A stretch of 64,000 nt of DNA from Megalonaias nervosa (taxonomy: Eukaryota; Mollusca; Bivalvia; Unionida; Unionidae), in the NCBI GenBank assembly GCA_016617855.1, contig JAECUM010000847.1:1-64000 (forward strand). The letters are read 5' to 3'. Each line of letters starts with the position of its first letter. Position 1 is the first letter of the stretch. The notes beneath the pieces were generated by a model, which did no database searches, was not told where the DNA came from, and was given only the letters and a program-made list of their open reading frames with translations. Both the position numbers and the translations under genes were made by a program. Positions 8,099 through 18,525 of this stretch are shown here, piece by piece.

Positions 8099-8644
8099 TT
8101 AAATCGCCGCGATTAAATCGCGATGTATATTTTCGTATTCGTCAGATGTTAATAAATATTCTGATATCAAATTATTAAGTATGTCAATAATTTCATTGTC
8201 AATTTCAGCACCAACATTTCCAGCTTCTTTTGATGATATCAATAACATTAATCTGCCTATCATTTCAGTAACTGATGAAAATATTCTAACTCCAGTTCCT
8301 GTTTTTCTATCTTCTGCTAAAAGTTTTTTTAAGCGATCATCATCATAATATTCAAATAATGTTTTAAAAGTGTATCTTCCTTCTTTAGCATATCTTTTAT
8401 TTCTAAATTTTTTTGCAGTAGTTTTAAAAACATTAGCAATAGTATTATTTCTAGCTTTTTCAAAAAGTTCTTCAACTTCTTTTATTTCAGCTGTATTAAT
8501 TTCTTTATAAGCTCCTTCACTTTCTGCTATGATATCTTTTAATTTTTTAATGAGATTATCGTATTTATCTTTTTCTCAATTATACTTATTATCAACGTCA
8601 GAAATTTTATAATCTTCCATAAAACCAAAATATTCCGAATCCAT
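8099..8644 (-). pseudogene. Unknown Polinton protein with one in-frame TGA
   Basis: From ATG 8644, which overlaps the TAA of the upstream gene (TAATG), the frame runs 181 codons to TAA 8099, interrupted only by a TGA at 8576-8578 after 22 codons. The remainder is charged and helical (KKLKDII, then KEVEELFEKARNN, then TVTEMIGRLMLLI is seen as VTEMIGRLMLLI) and ends HRDLIAAI. I do not recognise it. Because it is translationally coupled to the coiled-coil gene upstream and lies in the capsid operon-like block, a virion or assembly role is plausible. The stop may be a mutation or an error. Confidence 0.5.
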
Positions 8645-9606
8645 TATTTTTTGTTTTGCTTGGTTTTTATATTTTTACGATAATTTTCATTCTCTTCCTC
8701 AACTGATTTTTGTAAATCTTCTCCGGTCATTATAGGAGCTTGCAGTGTATATGCTGATTCTTCTATTCTTTCATCCAATAATTTTGCTTCTTTATATAAA
8801 CCACTACTATGAAAACTATTGTATTGGTTATTTCTTATATTATTAATAGCCTTAATATAAAGATCAGCGATAATTCCATGTCGATATAATTTAATGCTAT
8901 CATAGTAATTTCTATTTTCTAAAACTACCTTGTCTAAATGCTTCTTACTCTCTTCTTTTATTTTTTCTAGCTCTTCAATTTTTTCGTCTGCTTCAAAATC
9001 ATCTTTTCTAACATTGTGTATTCTCACACCACTAAATTCACTATATTTTTTATTAAAGTCTTCATACTCGTCATTTCTTATTTTGCTATCTATATTTGCT
9101 AAATTATATTCAAATCTTCTTTTTTCTTCTGTAATTTCCCTCTCTCTTCTAAGTTCTTTTTGTTCTAACATTCTCTCAGTTGGTCTAACTACTGTTGCTT
9201 CTGCTAATCTTTGTTGAAGTTCCAGTGGATTATTCAGCAACCTTCTTAGCTCAGTTCTTCTTGCAGCAGGATCAGCTATATTTGCTACAAGTGCCTCAGC
9301 TAATCTTATTTTCTCCGCATCAGATCTAGCAATAATTCTTCCAGCAGCTGCTTCTTGTTGTTCTTTGATCAATCCTACTAAACCTTTTTCTTGTCTTTTT
9401 TTAAGTTCTTCTTCTAATAGTGGACCAGATTCAGGTTGTTTTCCTAGTAAAGCTTCAGTAACTGGTTTGAGAACGGCTGCTGCTGTTTCTTCTGCAACCA
9501 CTTGGCCACGTCGTGCTTGCTGTACTTGCTGCTTAAATTTTGCCTGAGATTGTGCAAGTTTTTTTAGATTTTCTATATGTTTTCTGTACTTTGCTTGTCT
9601 TTCCAT
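8644..9606 (-). CDS. Long coiled-coil protein of unknown function
   Basis: Intact 320-codon frame from ATG 9606. Almost wholly helical and charged: Lys/Gln-rich start (residues 1-37), an Ala-rich segment with two RR pairs, then a long heptad-like region at about 140-235 (LEQKELRREREITEEKRRF, then EKIEELEKIKEESKKHL). No enzymatic motif is visible. Polintons commonly carry a protein of this kind between the packaging ATPase and the penton, but I cannot name a family. A scaffold or virion role is an inference from place only. It overlaps the next gene by one base (TAATG). Confidence 0.7.
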   Translation of the reverse strand: MERQAKYRKHIENLKKLAQSQAKFKQQVQQARRGQVVAEETAAAVLKPVTEALLGKQPESGPLLEEELKKRQEKGLVGLIKEQQEAAAGRIIARSDAEKIRLAEALVANIADPAARRTELRRLLNNPLELQQRLAEATVVRPTERMLEQKELRREREITEEKRRFEYNLANIDSKIRNDEYEDFNKKYSEFSGVRIHNVRKDDFEADEKIEELEKIKEESKKHLDKVVLENRNYYDSIKLYRHGIIADLYIKAINNIRNNQYNSFHSSGLYKEAKLLDERIEESAYTLQAPIMTGEDLQKSVEEENENYRKNIKTKQNKK

Positions 9607-9632
9607 TAATTATATACTATTTTCTATCAAAA

Positions 9633-10310
9633 TTATTGTAGATATTTTTCAATACAACAGCGAAACATTTTACTCGTATCATTTGTTAATTTATCAAACA
9701 AAAAAAAGTCATATTTATTTGCCGTTGCTTGATGATATAATTCAATAAATTTATCTTTTGTTACATCGCCACATTGCTCGTTCGCGATATTTCTAACGTC
9801 AACATTGTCAAGTCCTGGAAATAATATAAAACAACCAGTATTTCGCCTAATAAATCTGTCAACATTATAAAAACCTTGGGCGAGATAAATAGAATTACAT
9901 TTTTTATTTCGCGACAGTGAAAAATATGATCTTATTTTATTCATTTCTTCGTTGTTTAGCGGAATATCATCAAAAACAACTATCTTGTGTTCGGACGAAT
10001 CAAGTTGATTAACTGGGACAAGTTCTTCTGGTTGTTTGATAATAAAAAAATCTTCGCCAGCTTCAAGATCATCACGAAGTTTGTCATTATAATTGTTAAG
10101 TAGCTCGTACTTATCTTGCTGCGGGTTAATCGTGTAAATATAAACTCGATCGTAGTTAAAATTATCTCCGAGAAGTAAATTCATAAGCAAGTTTGTTTTC
10201 CCCGATCCAGTTCTTCCAACAATAAGATAATGACAATCTGGAAGTTCGTTTTCATGTTTATGTTTCACCAATCGCTCTGTATCAAAGTTTAATATCGACG
10301 ATTTTGCCAT
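9633..10310 (-). CDS. Packaging ATPase, A32/FtsK-HerA type
   Basis: Intact 225-codon frame from ATG 10310. Walker A GRTGSGKT at residues 32-39, Walker B IVVFDDIP at 110-117, and an IYLAQGFYNVDRFIRRN segment at 141-157 corresponding to the conserved Gln/Arg motif of the A32-like family. Length is normal for Polinton and adintovirus ATPases (200-250 residues). It would pump genomic DNA into preformed capsids. It heads the leftward capsid block and is separated from the rightward fibre gene by only 54 bp, so a short bidirectional promoter lies between them. No damage is visible. Confidence 0.93.
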   Translation of the reverse strand: MAKSSILNFDTERLVKHKHENELPDCHYLIVGRTGSGKTNLLMNLLLGDNFNYDRVYIYTINPQQDKYELLNNYNDKLRDDLEAGEDFFIIKQPEELVPVNQLDSSEHKIVVFDDIPLNNEEMNKIRSYFSLSRNKKCNSIYLAQGFYNVDRFIRRNTGCFILFPGLDNVDVRNIANEQCGDVTKDKFIELYHQATANKYDFFLFDKLTNDTSKMFRCCIEKYLQ

Positions 10311-10364
10311 TATTGTTATACAATTTTATGTTATATAAAAAAATTGTCAGACTATAAATAAATA

Positions 10365-11668
10365 ATGAGCTATTATACAAAATTTGGAACATTAGTAGGA
10401 GATTCATCGGTTGAAAGTACAACAATAACAGACGGTAAGGTTGATTGACGGGAAACTTGTTTATGTCAAATCAACGAGTACTAGAGTTAGAAACAGATTA
10501 TCCACCCATAAATGTCGTTAATACACAAGCTGTTAGTTGTGCACAACTTAAATTAGTCGACAATAATAAACTAGATAAATCTGGTGGAATTTTAAGCGGT
10601 AACTTAGATATGTCAGGAAAAAAAATTATAAATTTGGAGACCAGTTATCCACCAGCAAAATTAAATCAAACTCAAGCGGTAAGTTATTTGCAGTTGAAAT
10701 GTGTTGATGATAACAAACTTGATAAAATAGGTGGGATAGTTACAGGTCATATTATCATGAACAAGAATAAAATTACATACCTTGGAGACCCAGCTGCAGA
10801 ATTAGACGCAGCAACAATAAAATACGTTGATGATCAAGAATCTAAGTATGTGTTAGTGCGCGGTGGTATAATACGTGCATATCTCAATATGAATAATAAT
10901 GGTATTAATGATCTCAGAACACCAGAAACAGATTTTGACGCAGCAACAAAAAAATACGTCGACGATAGCAACATTCCGACGGTAACAGCAATAACAACAA
11001 TTAACGATGGAATGATCACATTCAGAAATGATTTTTCCAATCACGTACAAACGTTTCTAAATTTTCGTAGAAATATAAACAAATCTATTAATAAATTTTT
11101 TGGAAATCCAGCGGTTGTAGATATTAAGCTTGCTGAAATTAACATAAAACTAAACGATATTGTTAGCGGAATTCCTAATATCGTTGCAAAAACGAATCTG
11201 ATTAAAATTCCTCACAAGCAGATCATCAATGTGGTATACACAGTAGCATTAGGATCATCAATGTGGACACCGAGCGATAACACTCTCGAACATACTGCAG
11301 AAGTAATTGGGTTATACAGGCTGTCCATATACGGCTCGGAAATTATTGCGGTCACTTCATCTTTTGAATCACCGAATGTACATTCTAATCCTCTGTTGGT
11401 GATGCTAAAAAAGAACACCAAAGAAACATTTACGTTAACATCAAAGGAAATACCCCCTAGACGTTATTGGTGGTGTCTGGAATTTGTAGCTGATTCTCCT
11501 GGTTTAATTATAGTTACTTACATAACAACGTCATTAAGTATAATGAATCAAACCCAGGGACTGGCACTATTGTATAAAATCTGTAAACAAATATTATATA
11601 ATGAAAAAAGTATAGTTGATTTTAATCATATTTCAGAAAAATTCCAAAACAAGATGTGGACGCTCTAA
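10365..11668 (+). pseudogene. Fibre/tail-like repeat protein, one frameshift near its start
   Basis: A 27-codon frame from ATG 10365 stops at TGA 10446; the main 407-codon frame, two bases out, takes over at 10445 with no ATG before codon 7. The two parts read as one protein with a small deletion near 10440. Residues 1-175 contain four repeats of about 44 residues with the pattern G-G-x-x-x-G-x-x-x-M, then I-x-x-L, then DAATKKYVDD, known from phage tail fibres and from fibre-like proteins of Polintons. The remaining 230 residues hold a probable beta-rich head (SMWTPSDNTLEHTAEVIG, then RRYWWCLEFVA). It is transcribed away from the capsid block and would serve receptor attachment. If translation starts at a later ATG the protein may still be made. 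Confidence 0.65.
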
Positions 11669-11729
11669 TGCAATATTACAGATATTATCATAAAAAAACT
11701 TTGGTGCGTGAAAAAATGTTACAAATACT

Positions 11730-12070
11730 ATAACAGAATACTTCGAGTGATATCATATTTGCCATTGTTAATGACTAGCTCTGGTATAATTTCAAGTGGA
11801 ACATCATTAAATCCGTTTTTGTAAATAATATCTGCTGTCAGTGTTTCTCTTGCAACAGCATCTAAAAAAATTGAGCCTCGTCTTGCAACTAAAAAAAATG
11901 CTTGTAAAACAGCAAGTATCACCTATAAAAAATTACTTGATCAGATACGATCTTATTTGCGTGGTATAAAATATGATATGGACGATTTAATACGCGAGTT
12001 CAGTATTACTGACAGTATGTTAACAGATATTCTGCCAATGAGAGTCAGCAGATATGAAAAAGATTATCAT
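11730..12070 (+). pseudogene. Degraded right-end frame, helical, Lys-rich
   Basis: On the + strand about 11,765-11,825 and 11,830-12,070 read open in one frame, separated by a TAA, with no good ATG: a Ser/Gly/Leu stretch, then SVSLATASKKIEPRLATKKN, then YKKLLDQIRSYLRG. This Gly/Ser-rich hydrophobic part followed by a charged helix resembles C-terminal modules that accompany fibre-type repeats in Polintons. A minus-strand frame at 11,728-11,922 overlaps it and cannot be excluded. Coding character ends around 12,070, which I use as the approximate element edge. Confidence 0.35.
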
Positions 12071-12610
12071 AAAATATGGGTTACAACAGGATTGGCATCG
12101 TATACACATGCACACATAGACCTTGCTATCTTTGGTGTGAATTAAAAATTTTAGACCGCTGCATGCCACATTCGATAATATTCCCTTATGCTTCGAACGA
12201 CGAAGAAAGATGTTCACGAAATTACACGCACGCGATAACGCATAGAAAGGTGGCTTCACATAATCCTTGCATTTGGTTAGTTGAAGTTTTGTTGGTATGG
12301 AAACAAAATGTTGTGTTAAACACAGTTTTTAAAGCCATATAAAACTTAGTTGGCGGGGGCCTCCGATGAATAGAATTAGTGTACAGAAACAAAATGTGGT
12401 GTGTTAGACTTTCAACGGAAATACCTCCTTCCGATTATGACTGACGTTGAATGCTTACAGTGAAAATCATTTGAGATCTTACTAGCATGAAGTGTAAAAT
12501 TTAGAAAGAAGGAAGTAAAAAGTATTATCAATAGAGTTTCGGAGTACTTTGTCGAGTAGGATCACTTATTACTTCATTTCTTAAAATGGTTGCTTGAATT
12601 CTATAATCAG
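12071..12610. other. Junction and host flank, nothing recognised
   Basis: Base composition becomes more GC-rich and mixed. No terminal inverted repeat, target duplication, gene or repeat family was recognised. Confidence 0.5.
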
Positions 12611-12853
12611 AGTGTTCTGCCGGGACCTATGGTCAGGATTGTGAGCAGATATGTGGTCACTGTCAAGGAGAAGTCTGTAACAGGAGTGACGGAAGGTGAC
12701 AGTGCAATGAGGGATGGGAGGGGGACACTTGCAAGAGTGCCAAGATCACCAGGGCGATGACAACGTTAGCAGCAGGAACTACACCGGTAGTGACAACAGC
12801 ATCTACTGTGGCGTCAGTACCTACGATTGCCATGGAAAATACTTCAAAACAAG
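12611..12853 (+). pseudogene. EGF-like plus Thr-rich linker exon relic with in-frame TGA
   Basis: A 243-bp segment bounded by an acceptor (CAG before 12,611) and a donor (GT at 12,854), phase 1 at both ends. It reads as an EGF/laminin-type module (CSAGTYGQDCEQICGHC, then QCNEGWEGDTCK) followed by a Thr/Ala/Val linker (TTLAAGTTPVVTTAST). A TGA at 12,697-12,699 replaces a position where the module expects Cys; TGT or TGC to TGA is one change. The phase matches the EGF exon at 30,213, so it may be an upstream exon of the same gene or a relic of a paralogue. Translation through it would stop. Confidence 0.6.
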
Positions 12854-12970
12854 GTATTCTTCTGTTAGCTCGCTTGCACTATACTGCACGAGAACTTTTT
12901 ATATACCCCACCCACGCTGTAGTAGCTGTGAATAAATGTGCATCCTTGTCTTTAGGTCAGTTTTTATATT

Positions 12971-12975
<5 letters not shown>

Positions 12976-13037
<62 letters not shown>

Positions 13038-13142
13038 TAATAACAACAACAACAACAATAACAATAACTTTATTTAAAGCAGGTGAGACAATTTAACCTG
13101 AAGAACCAATCTATCTTGAGGCACTGATACCAAGGGATGGAT

Positions 13143-13218
<76 letters not shown>
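12976..13218. repeat. Microsatellites: (AAT)n, (AAC)n, (AT)n
   Basis: (AAT)n at about 12,976-13,034, passing into AAC repeats to 13,065, then (AT)n at 13,145-13,218. Open frames here are repeat artefacts. Confidence 0.95.
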
Positions 13219-13221
<3 letters not shown>

Positions 13222-13789
13222 TAGCACTATGTCTATACAACACCAAATTCACTCTCCTTCCTTTCTTTTCCCCACACGGACACTCATTCATATATATGAA
13301 ACCACACAGTATGCATGCAATATACAACACAAATACAGTTGTTTTTATTCTTACTCAAAAGCACATGCTTCATTAAATATCTGCACCTATAAATAAAAAG
13401 TGATACCCATTTTCTCTCTCGGTCTCTTACAAATTTTATACAAATCAGTTTGCCCGGTACAAGCGGACAGTAAAATTTAACTTGTCCTTGGTAAATTTGA
13501 GCTTGCCACAAACATAATTTCCTAACCTGAGTAAAACAATAAGAAAAAATAGTATATTTTAAGGAAATTGCGTTATAGTTATTAAAACTTTTGTTTCCTT
13601 TGTGTCTCTGTTGGCACCTTACAACCATATGCCGATAGTTAATGTTATCTACAAATACGTATGTAAATAATGCACGTAGATATATATCTAGATCAGAGAG
13701 AGTTAGAATGCCGATATAGTTGGAAGAGTTGAAGTAGACATGTACATGTATAAAGGGATAGGTAAAAAATATTTTGGAAATACTACATC

Positions 13790-13792
<3 letters not shown>
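13219..13792. other. Non-coding stretch, nothing recognised
   Basis: Unique AT-rich sequence; no exon, tRNA or known repeat seen. Confidence 0.5.

Positions 13793-13844
<52 letters not shown>
13793..13844. repeat. (GA)n microsatellite
   Basis: Uninterrupted GA run of about 50 bases. Confidence 0.97.
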
Positions 13845-13847
<3 letters not shown>

Positions 13848-13859
13848 AAAACAAGGCTT

Positions 13860-14285
13860 AATGATTTATTTATACTCACAACTTAAGGATTTGTGAACAC
13901 CTTTTATCCATTTACTTAACCTTATCATGTAGTCACCTTCAAATTGGTGACAAGAATCAAAATATTTGAGAATCTGATTTTTGATAATGATCTGAGAACA
14001 CTTACTTTTGTCCGTTGAATTGTTTGCCAAGTAATAAATGCTGCCTGTGGGTGGCACATTTTCCTAACATCAGTCATTTTGATAGTTATTCACATTAGGT
14101 CTGCACGAGAAAATGCGAGACTGGCCTTGACATTAACTATAAGATGGAAATGATACATACAATAGATGAAAGAATCTGCATCCTGGTATTCAGAATAAGA
14201 ATGCGCTACATAAACGCTAAATAAAGGTGCTGACATATGTATAGTGGCGAGATCACAGGATATAAAACTTTCAGAATATAAAAAG
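13860..14285 (+). repeat. Dispersed repeat, copy 1 (second copy at 36,500-37,150)
   Basis: Shares several blocks in the same order and orientation with 36,500-37,150, including GATTTGTGAACAC, TAGTCACCTT followed by AAATTGGTGA, a TTTTTGATAATGATCTGAGAACA-like block and a later GGTGCTGACATATGTA-like block. Copies are strongly diverged; the family is not recognised. Confidence 0.6.
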
Positions 14286-14377
14286 CATTAGGAACTGAGC
14301 ACGGCCGCTTTTCGGTAAATTAGATCGCACAGAGAAAGTTTAAGAAAAAATTGAAGGTAGTATGTAGTGTTGCTAAA

Positions 14378-14378
<1 letters not shown>

Positions 14379-14443
<65 letters not shown>

Positions 14444-14739
14444 GAATTTTAATGTAACCTTAACATCTTTACAGTCATATCGATAGGATGTCTGCATTGT
14501 GTCAGTTTTTGGTAATGTCTAGCCTTGGGGCATTTGCCGCAGACATGTAGCATCATGTCCCACTCAGTCACATTATTCTGGCACCAGGCTGATCAGTGTT
14601 TACATTAACCTCTTAATGTTGAGCGCCAAGAGAGGCAGCTATTCGTACCATTTTTATATGTCTTTGGTATGACAAGGCCGGGATTGGAACCCAAGACTCC
14701 GAGGTGGATGCTATAACCACTTAAGCCACCGGAGCGGCC
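14379..14739 (-). mobile_element. tRNA-derived SINE, family 1, copy a
   Basis: Minus-strand SINE. The tRNA-like head at its right end shows box A (GGCTTAAGTGG) and box B (GGGTTCCAATCCC), followed by a body shared with the copies at 15,886, 27,307 and 54,753. Its tail is the (TG)n/(AG)n run at 14,379-14,439, i.e. a CA-type tail in element orientation. Confidence 0.8.
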
Positions 14740-15882
14740 CAAGCATTAGCTTGAGATTTTAGGACCACTTTTATTTTTGGTTTATTATAAGAGTTACGCC
14801 GTTCAAATAAATGATTTGCTGAAATCACATATCTTCGTTGAAATCAATGTACCAAAAGAACACTTCCCCAGAAGACACGTAAGAATTACAGTAGATAAAT
14901 AGTAGTATCAAGAAGCAAGAAAACTGATTTTTTAAAAATAATAATGACTTTCTGGAATGTGAGAGATGTAGATAAAACAATGTATTAGAGCACAAAAGAG
15001 TGAAAATATGCAACACACATGAATCTGTGTTGATTGCAAAACCTGACGACAAAAGAAAGTATTAGTAGTAGCAAAATAGTAACATAAAGAACGTGATACG
15101 GCGACTATAACGTACACAATGTCCTAGTAGGGTAATAAACGCATCACAGAAGAAATTAAAATATATAGCATTCAATAATATGAAATTGATTCCAATTACA
15201 TCTGAAAAACCCTTAACAAGGATATAAAAGTCTACAAGCGAGTCTATGAGATTTTGAAAATAACAAGGGTTTTTTTTTAAAATCAAATAAATGTTGACGT
15301 AATCATTCTTACGAAGTTCAGTCATGTAAATTGCATGTGTGCGAAGCACAGTCAGTTTTGAAATGTCAAATATCCAATAGAGAGAAAGTTATAAAGGAAA
15401 GGAAAAAATGGCAAGCCAGGAAAGCACAATATAAAACACCTGGTTTGTAAAGAGCAAAACCAACGGAATTAAATTTGTATTACATTGGAGGAAGTGTGGA
15501 TGAACGTAGATGTTGTAGTATTTCCTACTGGCATTTAACATATCAACGTAACGTAGATTTAGCAGCTAGTTAATGTTTACATGTCTCATATTTACTTCCA
15601 GATATGGAGGTTACTGAATGAGTTTGGAATACATCTACCTAGTGAAGATATAATTAATCAAACCAACAATTACATGATAAAAATTAATTTATTTTTGTAT
15701 TCAACTACATCATGATTTGAGATATATCATGTAAGAGACACAAATGTAACAAACGATGACTTGTAGCCAAATAAAAATATTTATTTTATTTTGTGGGAAA
15801 AAAGTTAGGATTGGAAAAAAAAGTTCGTGCATTTGGTTGATGCTACTGGAAGGCTAAATCACTAGACATTTATTTCAGTGAG

Positions 15883-15885
<3 letters not shown>
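14740..15885. other. Non-coding stretch, nothing recognised
   Basis: Unique AT-rich sequence on both strands. Open frames of 60-95 codons lack any recognisable motif. Confidence 0.5.
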
Positions 15886-15931
<46 letters not shown>

Positions 15932-16187
15932 TTTGGATTCTTAACGTATCTTAAACAATTTTTTCAGTCATATCACTTAGATGTCTTCAGTGTGGCAGTT
16001 TATAGTGGTGTCTAGCACTGGGGCATCATGCCACAGACATGTAGCATGATGTCCCACCCAGTCACATTATCCTGACACCAGGCCGACCAGTCATAACACT
16101 AATGGAATGCTGAGCGCCAAGCGAGGCAGCTGTTAGTACCATTTTTATAAGTCTTTGATATGACTCGGCCGGGGATCGAACCCATAA
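15886..16187 (-). mobile_element. tRNA-derived SINE, family 1, copy b, head truncated
   Basis: Begins with a (TG)n tail at 15,886-15,931, then the shared body (AGTGTGGCAGTTTATAGTG, then CATGTAGCATGATGTCCCA). It stops just past box B (GGGTTCGATCCC in element sense) at about 16,187, so the 5' half of the tRNA-like head is missing. Confidence 0.8.
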
Positions 16188-16798
16188 TGAGAAAGTTATT
16201 GGAAATGAAGATACTGGTTGGACTTCTTTCGATAACGTAGCAAAGGGTTCAAACCTAGATTCAACGTAGAAGATCTTATTTATTATGCATCTTAGTTCAT
16301 AATGGAACACTTATTCATTCGGTCTGTTTCGAGAGTATCAGAAAATGCAAAACATATTCGAGAAACAAATACTAGGTCAACAAGGTTTTACGAAAATAAG
16401 ATGGTAAGATTTAAAAACTATATAAACAGTTCAAAAGTGAAGTTAGACAATGCTTCTGGTGGTGATGATGCTATCTTTATTCCAGAGACATGGTGATGAA
16501 AGTGAACAGTATCGATGGATACAACAACAATTTATAGAAATCTAAATATTCGTTTAAATTTGGTGTAACAGGACGAAACCGGGTGATATTGGATCCACCA
16601 AAGATATATAACACACCAGTGTGAATGAGATGTGTCTTTTTTAAATAAACAAAATTAACGATAATTGAATCTCTGACACTCTAGCTACAACATCTTCCGT
16701 CTCTCATAAACTGAACAAAAACAACTCAATACCCTACCCTACGCATGCACACAAAGTTCTACAGCATATATATGACAATGGCATCTTTCCTCCCTTCA
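16188..16798. other. Non-coding stretch, nothing recognised
   Basis: Contains a 64-codon open frame at 16,302-16,496 with no recognisable domain; not called as a gene. Confidence 0.45.
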
Positions 16799-16933
16799 TG
16801 GATACGATGAAATCATAGTTTTTAATGGATATAATGAAAACTTGGTGTTTAATGGGTACGATGAAAACATAGTTTTTAATGGATACCATAAAAACATGGT
16901 TTGTAATGGATACGATGAAAACATGGTTTTTAA
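16799..16933. repeat. 27-bp minisatellite, five copies
   Basis: Units start at 16,799, 16,826, 16,853, 16,880 and 16,907, each of the form TGGATACGATGAAAACATAG then TTTTTAA, with 1-4 differences between copies. Confidence 0.85.
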
Positions 16934-17102
16934 TAATTAATCACCAATGATACTGCTTTTCAAAGATATGATCAATGCGTGGATTTTATCAACCGGTACG
17001 ATTGTTATATGGATTCTTCAATAGATATGATCGGTATTTTGATGTATCAAAAAATATGCTCAGTGCGGTGTACATCAGCAAGTATGTTGGTGCGTGTATC
17101 AT

Positions 17103-17136
17103 CTCTCTCTCTCTCTCTCTTTCTCTCTCTGCTGGT

Positions 17137-17196
<60 letters not shown>
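17103..17196. repeat. (CT)n and (AT)n microsatellites
   Basis: (CT)n at 17,103-17,130 with one interruption, then (AT)n at 17,139-17,196. Open frames rich in SLSL or YIYI across it are artefacts. Confidence 0.95.
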
Positions 17197-17198
<2 letters not shown>

Positions 17199-18296
17199 TT
17201 ACTCCTCTCAGTATGCTGGTCCTTCATCTGCAATCAAGTTTTACATTGCTATAATATATTACCAGCTGCAATTAATGGTTGGAAAACACTGAAGAGACGA
17301 TAAGCAAAGCAATCAGTGGGGGTATAACCAGCTAAAAGGTGTTTTTTTCAGACCATCAACGAGTACAACAGATGAAAAGAGATTTTTATAAACCAAACCA
17401 GGAAGTAAACTAACAAAACATAGAGTCATGACTTTTAGGACTCAGCCAAGATAGACAAACATTAGTTTAAACTACAAAAACATTTTAGAGAGGGGCAAAA
17501 GTGAAGGAAGAAAGATATTTTAGATACATTTAAAGCAAAGTTGTACTATTAACAACATTAAAGGCCAAAGCATGTACCTTTGGCGCAAGTCTTGGCTGTT
17601 TCATTTTTTTTTTTCTTTTACAAACGGAAACTTTTTTTTGCAACTAACATCGCAGCGCAGACGAAATCTGATGACCTTCGTGAGAAAGAAGTCTATTTTA
17701 CCAAAACATTTAATAGTAGAAATGGTAAACTTTCGATATCTTTGAAAACAGTAGAGTTTATTGTGGAGTATTACAATATTTCCGAAGAACCAAAAAAAAA
17801 AAAAAAAAAAACCAGTGTCTTCTATTACATAGACGAGAAGAACCAAGAAATTCTGTCTTAATACCTGACTATTTTTGTCAACCTCAAAATATGCACGAAT
17901 ACAGTCAAAGAGGAAATATATTCAAAAGGTAACATTGAAGATAGTATCAACGTCGAATGCATCAAATCCAGGTCAAATGTTTCGAGCATTTCGAAAAACA
18001 ATTAGACAGTTATGACCATCTACAATGCTAAATTGTTAGGATTTAATAGGCAGACAGCTATACGGGGATGTACTTAATCTGATATAATTTTTTTTTTTTT
18101 TTTTTTTTAATCTACAACATTTTACATTTATCTTGATCAGCTATATGACACAATAAAACTATTTTAGTCATAACGGCATGTCCTCAGCAAATCTAACTAC
18201 CGCGTTATTGTTTGAGATTTTGCATTTTAAAAATATTTGTCACGCTGACCTTATTCCTCATAACGTTAACGGTCATTGCAAGCAGTTTAACAGACA
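17197..18296. other. Non-coding stretch with A and T homopolymers
   Basis: Poly-A at about 17,792-17,810 and poly-T at about 18,088-18,108; no gene or repeat family recognised. Confidence 0.5.
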
Positions 18297-18525
18297 AGTG
18301 GTCTACAGCACTCGCCTTTACAGGTCACTGCCGTCTCACAACTGTCTGTGTGGGTTCAAGTTTCGGCTAGACCGACGGAGATATGTGAGAATGCTAGCTT
18401 CCCGTGGGTATGTGGTTATTTCCAGGTTTTTCTGGTTCTTCCTCCACCAAATATACAGGACGCCATGTACAGCCTATCGTATGCTAAAAATGGTGTTAAA
18501 CCTACAAAACCACAAAAGATTCGAA
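18297..18525 (+). mobile_element. tRNA-derived SINE, family 2, diverged copy
   Basis: Shares the order GTGGTCTA, TCACTGCCGTCTCACAACTG, GTGGGTTCAAG (box B-like), ATATGTGAGAA, TTCTTCCTCCACCA and GCCATGTACAGCCTATC with the three better copies at 47,377, 55,417 and 57,129. The 5' head is eroded. Confidence 0.75.

Larger units (their letters stand above)
1..12070. mobile_element. Polinton/Maverick (adintovirus-like) element, right part; left end outside window
   Basis: A block of tightly packed, intronless, AT-rich genes whose set matches the Polinton/adintovirus repertoire: PolB N-terminal region, retroviral-type integrase with chromodomain, adenain-like cysteine protease, double-jelly-roll major capsid protein, penton-like protein, A32-like packaging ATPase and fibre-like protein. 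Capsid-module genes share the minus strand and abut or overlap by a few bases, as in a viral morphogenesis block. The rest of PolB and the left terminal repeat must lie left of position 1. The right boundary is an estimate: coding-like sequence and the AT-rich composition fade at 12,070-12,145 and I could not identify a terminal inverted repeat or target duplication there. Several genes carry in-frame stops or frameshifts, so this is probably an inactive integrated copy. Confidence 0.9.

Noticed and set aside
12697..12699. TGA as a possible selenocysteine codon
   Set aside because: The position is a structural EGF cysteine, there is no selenoprotein context and I saw no SECIS-like element. 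A mutation or error is simpler.
12757..13376. Open frames full of Asn, Tyr-Ile or Ser-Leu repeats over 12,976-13,218
   Set aside because: They are translations of (AAT)n and (AT)n microsatellites. Similar frames at 17,094, 24,163 and 14,288 were dropped for the same reason.
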